Positions 58,346 to 64,000 of a stretch of DNA of 64,000 bases are shown here, in pieces. A program made the position numbers and the translations under genes. The notes beneath the pieces were generated by a model. That model ran no database searches. It had not been told where the DNA came from and was given only the letters and a program-made list of their open reading frames with translations. How positions within the stretch are numbered: position 1 is the first letter of the stretch; each line of letters begins with the position of its first letter. Origin of the DNA: Kordia sp. SMS9 (GTDB lineage Bacteria > Bacteroidota > Bacteroidia > Flavobacteriales > Flavobacteriaceae); assembly GCF_003352465.1 (NCBI RefSeq), contig NZ_CP031153.1, positions 4,612,001 to 4,676,000 on the forward strand, in the 5' to 3' direction.

Positions 58346-60178
58346 ATGGATTACATAAAAAAACTATCTCATTATATAATTCCCTATAAAAAGTATGCAT
58401 ATTTAAATATTTTCTTTAACATTTTGTATGCACTTTTTGGAACTCTTTCTTTTGTATCGTTGATGCCAATGCTGAAAGTTTTATTGAAAACTGCGGAACG
58501 AATTATGGTAGAGCCGATCAGAGAAAACTATGAAGGAATTGGAGGTTATGGAGATTATTTGAATGATTATTTAAACTTTTTCATCACACAAAAAATAGAG
58601 GAAGACGGACAATATTCTGTGCTAATCTTAATGATATGTATTGTCATTTCTACCTTTTTGCTTAAAAATTTAGCAGGTTATTTTTCAAATTTCTTCTTGG
58701 CATATCTCAGAAATGGAATATTAAAAGACATTCGCAACAGATTGTATCAAAAAGTAACGACTTTGCCTATCTCCTATTTTTCTGAAAAAAGAAAAGGTGA
58801 TATTATTGCTCGAATTTCTGGTGATGTAAACGAAATTCAGAATTCACTCTTAGCAATTTTAGAATTGTTAGTGAGAGAACCTTTAACCATCATATTTACA
58901 ATCATCGTCATGTTTTCTATCAGTGCCAAACTGACGTTGTTTGTGTTTATTTTTATTCCGATTTCAGGATTTATCATTTCAAAAGTTGGAAAAAGTTTGA
59001 AAAAACATTCGGACAGAGTTCAAAAAGAAAATGGTGTCTTTCTTTCTATTTTAGACGAAACATTGAACGGTTTAAAAGTGATTAAAGGATTTAATGCCGA
59101 AAAACATTTCAACACTTCTTTTGGAAATTCTACTTCCAAATTATATAAATACTCCAATAATTTAGCGCACAGACAAAACTTAGCGTCTCCTACAAGTGAG
59201 TTTTTGGGAATTGTGGTCATTGCAGTAATTCTGTTGTACGGTGGAAAATTAGTGTTGATTGACAAAATCATGACACCAGACGAATTTATTACGTACATGG
59301 CGTTGGCGTACAACATTTTAACTCCCGCGAAAGCGATTAGCAAAGCGAGTTATAAAGTAAAAGCTGGAAACGCTTCCGCAGATCGTGTTTTGGAAATACT
59401 CAACACCGAATCGCCAATTACAGATGCAAAAGATGCCAAAGTGAAAGACACGTTTGCTTCAGGAATTGATTTGAAAGATATTTCATTTAAGTATGAAGAG
59501 GAATTGGTGCTGAAAAACTTCTCACTAAAAGTTCCAAAAGGAAAAACTGTGGCATTAGTAGGACAATCAGGAAGTGGAAAAAGTACCATTGCGAACTTAG
59601 TTACGCGTTTTTACGATGTAAATGAAGGAAGTATTGAAGTAGATGGCGAAAACATCAAATCGCTCACAAAAGCATCTTTACGTGGCTTAATGGGCTTGGT
59701 AACACAAGATTCTATTTTGTTTAATGATACCATCAAAAACAACGTAAAACTAGGAAAACAAGATGCGACTGACGACGAAGTGATTGAAGCGTTGAAAATT
59801 GCCAATGCGTGGGAATTTGTGAAAGATTTACCCGAATTGCTCGATCATAACGTAGGAGATTCTGGCGGAAAACTTTCGGGCGGACAAAAACAACGTTTGA
59901 GCATTGCCAGAGCTGTGTTAAAGAATCCACCAATCATGATTTTAGATGAAGCCACTTCTGCCCTAGACACCGAAAGCGAACGTTTGGTACAAGTAGCGTT
60001 GGAGAATATGATGAAGAATAGAACGTCTATTGTGATTGCACACCGTTTGTCTACCATTCAAAATGCAGACGTAATTGTAGTGATGCAAAAAGGAGAAATT
60101 ATTGAACAAGGAACCCACGAGGAATTGATTCGCAATAACAAAGTGTACACGAAGTTGGTACAGATGCAGTCGATTTAG
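58346..60178 (+). CDS. MsbA-like ABC exporter (permease-ATPase fusion)
   Basis: The 610-residue half-transporter has an N-terminal six-helix type I exporter domain (~15-340; coupling text LPISYFSEKRKGDIIARISGD). The C-terminal ATPase (~370-605) has Walker A GQSGSGKST, Q-loop VTQDS, signature LSGGQKQR, Walker B IMILDEATSALD and the switch His in IAHRLST. Homodimers of this class flip lipids (lipid A core in MsbA) or export drugs and peptides. A lipid flippase role is likely in this Gram-negative, but not proved. Its start codon directly follows the phosphohexomutase stop. Confidence 0.93.
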   Translation: MDYIKKLSHYIIPYKKYAYLNIFFNILYALFGTLSFVSLMPMLKVLLKTAERIMVEPIRENYEGIGGYGDYLNDYLNFFITQKIEEDGQYSVLILMICIVISTFLLKNLAGYFSNFFLAYLRNGILKDIRNRLYQKVTTLPISYFSEKRKGDIIARISGDVNEIQNSLLAILELLVREPLTIIFTIIVMFSISAKLTLFVFIFIPISGFIISKVGKSLKKHSDRVQKENGVFLSILDETLNGLKVIKGFNAEKHFNTSFGNSTSKLYKYSNNLAHRQNLASPTSEFLGIVVIAVILLYGGKLVLIDKIMTPDEFITYMALAYNILTPAKAISKASYKVKAGNASADRVLEILNTESPITDAKDAKVKDTFASGIDLKDISFKYEEELVLKNFSLKVPKGKTVALVGQSGSGKSTIANLVTRFYDVNEGSIEVDGENIKSLTKASLRGLMGLVTQDSILFNDTIKNNVKLGKQDATDDEVIEALKIANAWEFVKDLPELLDHNVGDSGGKLSGGQKQRLSIARAVLKNPPIMILDEATSALDTESERLVQVALENMMKNRTSIVIAHRLSTIQNADVIVVMQKGEIIEQGTHEELIRNNKVYTKLVQMQSI

Positions 60179-60255
60179 GTTGAAGTTGAACTTTAAATTG
60201 GATTAAAATTAGATTTCTTTTACTTTAGTGTTTTATACATTTTAAGTTTAGCATA

Positions 60256-60738
60256 TTGGGAATACAAAAAGAATGGCACAACAAGCAAAAAGCAGAAAAA
60301 GATTTTGCATTGCTCAAAGATTCTCTTTTTGAATCCTTAACTCCATATTTTGCATTTTCTGGGAAGCTTGACTTATCAGTGAATGACCCTTCTGGCGAAA
60401 TTGCAGATACTCTTGCTAGAATTTTAAATGCCGTATGTAAGCTAGTAAACGAAAAAGCTGCTCTGTTTGGAGCAGATAGTATTTTGGCACAACAAGTAAT
60501 TGTGGAGGAAAATAGAATCCTCAAATATTGGGGGAAAATTTTCTGGCTGCTTACGCCATCTACTCACAAATCGTACAAACCATCGCTTGATCCTTTTTAC
60601 GGAGAATTTTTATTGAAAGATAATGAAATTCAAATACTAAATTTGAAATTCGGAGATCAAAATTGCACTAATTTAGATAAAATTTGGTGGTTTGACATGC
60701 AGCTTGATTGGGTATATGAATTTGAACAAACAAATTAA
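60256..60738 (+). CDS. Hypothetical protein, TTG start
   Basis: This 160-residue soluble protein has no in-frame ATG near its 5' end; TTG at 60256 is the best start. It reads MGIQKEWHNKQKAEKDFALL, with later motifs VNDPSGEIADTLARILNAVC, LKYWGKIFWLLTPSTHKSYK and WWFDMQLDWVYEFEQ. There is no signal peptide or membrane segment, and no family is recognised. It lies between the ABC exporter and ECF sigma genes. Clear codon-periodic composition supports it being real. Confidence 0.55.
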   Translation: MGIQKEWHNKQKAEKDFALLKDSLFESLTPYFAFSGKLDLSVNDPSGEIADTLARILNAVCKLVNEKAALFGADSILAQQVIVEENRILKYWGKIFWLLTPSTHKSYKPSLDPFYGEFLLKDNEIQILNLKFGDQNCTNLDKIWWFDMQLDWVYEFEQTN

Positions 60739-60804
60739 AAATCAAATGATTACAATGAAAATCTAATTTTTTCTATCTTTAGATTAAACCTTTTGGATGT
60801 CAGT

Positions 60805-61374
60805 GTGTCTAAAGAAAAAAGTAATAACAATTTGAACGTCGTAGAAACCAATCTCATTGAGGATTTAAAAAACCCAAAAACGCAAGAAAAGGCGTTTCGA
60901 CAGCTTGTATCTACGTACAAAGAGCGTTTGTATTGGCACATTCGGCGTATGGTGACAAGTCACGATGATGCAGATGATGTGCTTCAAAATACCTTTATTA
61001 AAGTATTTCGAAGTATTCACAATTTTAAAGGCGACAGCAAATTATATTCTTGGATGTATCGCATTGCGACGAACGAATCCATTACGTTTATCAATCAACG
61101 GTCGAAAAAAGCTGGAATTTCTTCGGAAGAATTGCAAGACCAATTGGTCAATAATTTAAAAGCAGATGTGTATTTTGAAGGCGAGGAAATTCAACTGAAA
61201 TTACAAAAAGCAATTGCTACCTTGCCACAAAAGCAGCAAATTGTATTTAATATGAAGTATTTTGACGATTTGAAATATGCTGAAATGAGCGAAGTTTTAG
61301 ATACTTCGGTCGGTGCGTTGAAAGCTTCGTACCATCATGCCGTCAAAAAGATAGAAAGTTTTTTAATCAATTAA
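60805..61374 (+). CDS. ECF-type RNA polymerase sigma-70 factor
   Basis: From GTG at 60805 the protein has 189 residues (a TTG at 60793 is an alternative). Region 2 spans ~25-95 with KAFRQLVSTYKERLYWHIRR, DDADDVLQNTFIKVF and LYSWMYRIATNESITFI. Region 4 spans ~130-185 with LPQKQQIVFNMKYFDDLKYA and EVLDTSVGALKASYHHAVKK. It directs polymerase to a stress or envelope regulon. The following gene encodes a single-helix membrane protein in the position of an anti-sigma factor. Confidence 0.95.
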   Translation: MSKEKSNNNLNVVETNLIEDLKNPKTQEKAFRQLVSTYKERLYWHIRRMVTSHDDADDVLQNTFIKVFRSIHNFKGDSKLYSWMYRIATNESITFINQRSKKAGISSEELQDQLVNNLKADVYFEGEEIQLKLQKAIATLPQKQQIVFNMKYFDDLKYAEMSEVLDTSVGALKASYHHAVKKIESFLIN

Positions 61375-61404
61375 ACCTTTTACGTATTTTAGAGTCAAAT
61401 TAGT

Positions 61405-61929
61405 GTGAAAAATAACGAATTACATAATAAGAAAACAGGATTTCAAACGCCGAAAGCGTATTTCGACACGTTTGAAGATCGTCTTTTTGATCGTATCAAA
61501 ACCGAAGCTGTGATTCCGAAAGAAACAGGTTTTACAACACCTGACGCGTATTTTGATAGCTTGGAAGACAAACTTTCAAGTGAATTATTTACGGCAAATC
61601 AAGAAACTAAGGTCATTCCGCTACAGCGAAAAAGAAACTATATACAGTATATTAGTTATGCTGCCGCAGCGTGTATTGTGTTTTTTATTGCCTTGAATTT
61701 TATAAATACACCTGAGCATCCGCTTACGATTACGGATGTGGCAAGTAGTGACATTAATACCTTTATCGAAAATGATTTAATTGCGTTGAACGATTTTGAA
61801 TTAATCAATGTGTATGAGGAGGAAAATATAGATCTCAATACTATTTTTGACGTAAATTTAAGTGATACAGAAACGATAGATTATTTAGAAAACTCTGGCG
61901 ATCCTTACGAATTGCTAATTGAACAATAA
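61405..61929 (+). CDS. Single-helix membrane protein, possible anti-sigma partner
   Basis: The 174-residue protein starts at GTG. The cytoplasmic N-terminal ~75 residues hold two copies of a 21-residue repeat: TGFQTPKAYFDTFEDRLFDR (11-30) and TGFTTPDAYFDSLEDKLSSE (41-60). One membrane helix (~82-100) follows, then an acidic extracytoplasmic tail. Its placement just after an ECF sigma gene suggests it holds the sigma factor, with the repeats as contact sites. It lacks a ZAS zinc motif, so this is inference. It ends 1 bp before the next gene. Confidence 0.75.
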   Translation: MKNNELHNKKTGFQTPKAYFDTFEDRLFDRIKTEAVIPKETGFTTPDAYFDSLEDKLSSELFTANQETKVIPLQRKRNYIQYISYAAAACIVFFIALNFINTPEHPLTITDVASSDINTFIENDLIALNDFELINVYEEENIDLNTIFDVNLSDTETIDYLENSGDPYELLIEQ

Positions 61930-61930
61930 T

Positions 61931-62374
61931 ATGATGAAATACTACATAACCATACTACTTGTATGTTTTGGGCTTTCTTTGGGAATGGCTCAAGATGGTA
62001 AAATACGAGAAAAAATAAAGAAATTAAGAATTGCGTTTTTTACAGAAAATCTGGATTTAACTGAAGAAGAAGCGCAACAGTTTTGGCCTGTGTACAATGC
62101 TTATGACGATATTAATCACAAACTACGCATACAAGAATTGAATCGAATTAAAAGAAATATCAAGTCTAATGAAAACATGTCAGAAACTGAAGCTACTACG
62201 ATTTTAGATCGAATACAAACTATTGAAAGTCAAGTGTATGAAAACGGCGTGAATTTAATTAAAAAGCTACGTGAATTTCTACCTGCGATCAAAATTATTA
62301 AATTGAAAAAAGCGGAGCGTGACTTTAATAAAAATTTAATGAAACAGTTTCGTAATAGACGCAGAAAAAATTGA
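61931..62374 (+). CDS. Spy/CpxP-like periplasmic sensor protein
   Basis: The 147-residue protein, from the ATG at 61931 right after the upstream stop, has a signal peptide (1-21, ending GMAQ) and a helical mature part: IREKIKKLRIAFFTENLDLT, EEEAQQFWPVYNAYD and TILDRIQTIESQVYENG. The LTxEEAxxFWPxYxxY pattern is a Bacteroidota version of the LTxxQ repeats of Spy/CpxP-like periplasmic proteins. It is a likely chaperone or stress sensor read out by the sigma/membrane-protein pair in the same operon. Confidence 0.82.
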   Translation: MMKYYITILLVCFGLSLGMAQDGKIREKIKKLRIAFFTENLDLTEEEAQQFWPVYNAYDDINHKLRIQELNRIKRNIKSNENMSETEATTILDRIQTIESQVYENGVNLIKKLREFLPAIKIIKLKKAERDFNKNLMKQFRNRRRKN

Positions 62375-62430
62375 TCAATGTCCTAAAAAACCTAGAATAG
62401 TAATATTCAAAACCCAAGCATTGATTAAGA

Positions 62431-62468
62431 AAAGAGCAATTCCCTCAAAAAGAACTGCTCTTTTTGTT
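62431..62468 (+). terminator. Terminator of the ECF sigma operon
   Basis: AAAGAGCA pairs with TGCTCTTT and is followed by a T-run. Confidence 0.75.
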
Positions 62469-62505
62469 TTTAAACCTTTTTTACAAAATAGAGTCTAACT
62501 ACTAC

Positions 62506-62529
62506 TACCAATTTACTAGTAAATTGGTA
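62506..62529. repeat. MITE-like element reduced to its joined ends (copy E)
   Basis: TACCAATTTACTAGTAAATTGGTA is a perfect 24-bp palindrome made of the two terminal inverted repeats of the family, joined with no interior. Confidence 0.75.
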
Positions 62530-62586
62530 TAAATAGCAGTCATAAGTGATGAAATATCACTGTTTATAATTTTTGGTGATTGGTTG

Positions 62587-62620
62587 AAAGGAGTGTTGAA
62601 AAACGCTCCTTTTTTTATTT
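62587..62620 (+). terminator. Second terminator-like hairpin
   Basis: AAAGGAGTGTT pairs with AACGCTCCTTT (one G-T pair) and is followed by a long T-run. No gene ends just upstream of it. Confidence 0.65.
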
Positions 62621-62740
62621 TTTAGAGCAACTTTAAAAAAATACTCACCAATAAGTATTTTTATTTTAAAATATGATTTGTAGCTTTAGCTGTAATTAAG
62701 TGATTGAAAATAGTCACATAATTGTCTTAAAAATTACACC

Positions 62741-64000
62741 ATGAGCACTACAAAAGCAGATCAATTGGGTTCAGTTGAACAATCTGAACAAAAAAACACG
62801 CCAAAATTTCACGTCATTCTATTCATCATATTGACACTATTGATGATTGTTTGCGGAAAAATGTTTCATATTTACGATTGGATAGCACATCCGCAGTTTA
62901 CCGAAGAAGGCGTCAAAAGTTCTTGGTTTTTTAAGCATACGAGCTTGTATCAAGAAATTATTTTCATTGCATTCTTCATTTTTGATTTTGTGTGGGCTTT
63001 CCTCCTTTTTTATATTACTGGCAAGTATATTCACAAAAAAGCTACGGAACATAATGTCAAAATTATTTTCAAAATATTTCTCGTATTAGCAAGTCTAGCA
63101 TACACGTTTGATTGTACCGAAAACTTTTACTATTTGTGGAATAAAGAATACCCAAAAACCATTGTCAGTATTAAAATTGGGTTTTATTCCGTTACGTTTC
63201 TGCTAGTGTTGTTGACTTGGATTCGTTTTTCGTTACGCGATCGTTTGGTGCTTTTAAAAGAATTTATGTATTCTTCATGGATCAGCTTATTATTCTTATT
63301 CATCATAGGACTTACCTTGCCCAAAGCGCCACAACTCAACTCCATCATTGTGGATTTGTATTACCATCCTTTTTGGTTTGTTTTTGTACTACTTTTAGGA
63401 TTTGCACCTATTTATTGCATTGTATTGTCACATTATCCAAATTATTTTTTACTCTCTAAATCGAATCGAAAGTTTCAAGATAAAGATTGGAAAATGTATC
63501 GCATCTTTAGCATTTTTGGCATTGTTTGGTATAAAAATAAAGCTGGAAACAGTACACCCGAAAGTGTTGCGTATGAAAGTGAATTGAGTTTTTTACGTCG
63601 TGTTATTGGCGTATTTTTTTATGCAGCCATCTTTTATATGATTGCTTATACTGCAGATACCAACTTTGGTTTTGGAGTAGAACTCAGCGGATTTGTGCCT
63701 TTATTGTTAGTCAGTTTGATTGTTTGGTTGTATGTGTTGAAAAAACAAAAAGACAAATGGCGTTTGTATTATGCCAATGGTTTGCGGGAAGCGAACGAAT
63801 CGGCGCGTGATTTGTATTTTGCAGGTGAAGAAGGAAAAAAACTCAACAATCCGATACGAACGTATGTAATTTTTGTCATCGTCACAATATTAGCGCATTT
63901 TGCATTGTTCATTTTATTGTTTTGGTTTACATATCCTTTTAATTATACAACGGTAATTTTGAGTTTATTATGTATTTCGCTTCAAGCGATTACTTATACG
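62741..64000 (+). CDS. Large polytopic membrane protein (3' end beyond the window)
   Basis: The frame from ATG 62741 stays open through the window end, giving 420 codons so far. It starts MSTTKADQLGSVEQSEQKNT and has about eleven hydrophobic helices, for example FHVILFIILTLLMIVCG, IIFIAFFIFDFVWAFLLFYI, FWFVFVLLLGFAPIYCIVL and IRTYVIFVIVTILAHFALFI. A soluble loop with FQDKDWKMYRIFSIFGIVWY lies between them. No signature lets me name it; large Bacteroidota proteins with N-terminal helix bundles and a C-terminal soluble enzyme domain are one possibility. Confidence 0.75.
   Translation, partial: MSTTKADQLGSVEQSEQKNTPKFHVILFIILTLLMIVCGKMFHIYDWIAHPQFTEEGVKSSWFFKHTSLYQEIIFIAFFIFDFVWAFLLFYITGKYIHKKATEHNVKIIFKIFLVLASLAYTFDCTENFYYLWNKEYPKTIVSIKIGFYSVTFLLVLLTWIRFSLRDRLVLLKEFMYSSWISLLFLFIIGLTLPKAPQLNSIIVDLYYHPFWFVFVLLLGFAPIYCIVLSHYPNYFLLSKSNRKFQDKDWKMYRIFSIFGIVWYKNKAGNSTPESVAYESELSFLRRVIGVFFYAAIFYMIAYTADTNFGFGVELSGFVPLLLVSLIVWLYVLKKQKDKWRLYYANGLREANESARDLYFAGEEGKKLNNPIRTYVIFVIVTILAHFALFILLFWFTYPFNYTTVILSLLCISLQAITYT

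Larger units (their letters stand above)
62375..62740. other. Intergenic region with two terminators and a perfect palindrome
   Basis: A terminator at 62431-62468, the 24-bp palindrome at 62506-62529 and a second terminator-like hairpin at 62587-62620 lie in a row. Then ~120 bp of AT-rich sequence lead to the last gene. Two terminators without a gene between them suggest something was deleted. No gene is supported here. Confidence 0.65.

Noticed and set aside
1..64000. CRISPR arrays, tRNA or rRNA genes
   Set aside because: No regularly spaced direct repeats with unique spacers and no cloverleaf or rRNA-like sequence were noticed on reading; tandem repeats at 726-753 and 12154-12221 have no spacers.

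Overview
The window reads as chromosome of a marine-type member of the Flavobacteriaceae (Bacteroidota). Supporting signs are low G+C, TAnnTTTG-type -7 promoter boxes, almost no Shine-Dalgarno sequences, a T9SS C-terminal sorting domain, many short-lipobox lipoproteins, a short CarB of the Flavobacteria type, a GlmU-family protein and type B L31. The repeat and gene repertoire would suit Kordia or a close relative, but that is inference.

Layout. 1-5.4 kb: end of a DUF3857/transglutaminase-like gene, a tiny T9SS-tail protein, a class 3 lipase, and a two-gene AAA+ ATPase/vWA pair. 5.4-9.2 kb: an accessory patch with an orphan lipoprotein, an intact IS1182-family element with a 4-bp target duplication (ACGG), and a Mrr-like nuclease with a zinc ribbon. 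9.2-20.8 kb: MltF-type transglycosylase, a lipoprotein, carB, rpmH, a DUF2892-like membrane protein, a membrane AraC/TPR regulator, and a divergent ankyrin lipoprotein plus acyltransferase. 20.9-28.3 kb: a tightly packed six-gene minus-strand operon that matches the MoxR-vWA-beta-propeller 'ternary' systems known mainly from computational work. 28.4 kb: a 45-aa RiPP-precursor-like peptide.

28.8-43.3 kb is the most unusual region. It is an array of three membrane hybrid histidine kinase/AraC regulators interleaved with three two-gene 'effector' operons, each a surface-type lipoprotein plus a small Cys- and Gly-rich secreted protein with hydrophobic segments. The three effector promoters share a GAGCA(A)CTC motif lying exactly 104 bp upstream of an ATGCGCGC motif. 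The latter lies 112-113 bp from each start codon. The sensors probably switch on the neighbouring effector pairs. The role of the effectors is not recognised.

43.3-64 kb: housekeeping and envelope genes (MltD-like transglycosylase, hydrolase, GNAT, META/DUF6438 lipoprotein, mtaB, peptide-binding lipoprotein, a GG-leader Cys-rich peptide followed by a TlpA-like lipoprotein, GlmU-family protein, rpmE2, DUF4199, GT2, phosphohexomutase, MsbA-like ABC exporter). An ECF sigma operon with a putative membrane partner and a Spy-like protein follows. The last gene is a large membrane protein cut by the window end.

The intergenic DNA carries at least three dispersed repeat families. One is a MITE-like element with ATACCAATTTACA-type terminal inverted repeats (five loci). 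The second is CACTGAGCCTGTCGAA units. The third is GAGCGGAGTCGA hairpins, one of which lies in frame inside mtaB. A 17-codon ghost copy of the GT2 gene's 3' end records a past rearrangement near 56.5 kb. No tRNA, rRNA or CRISPR array was seen.
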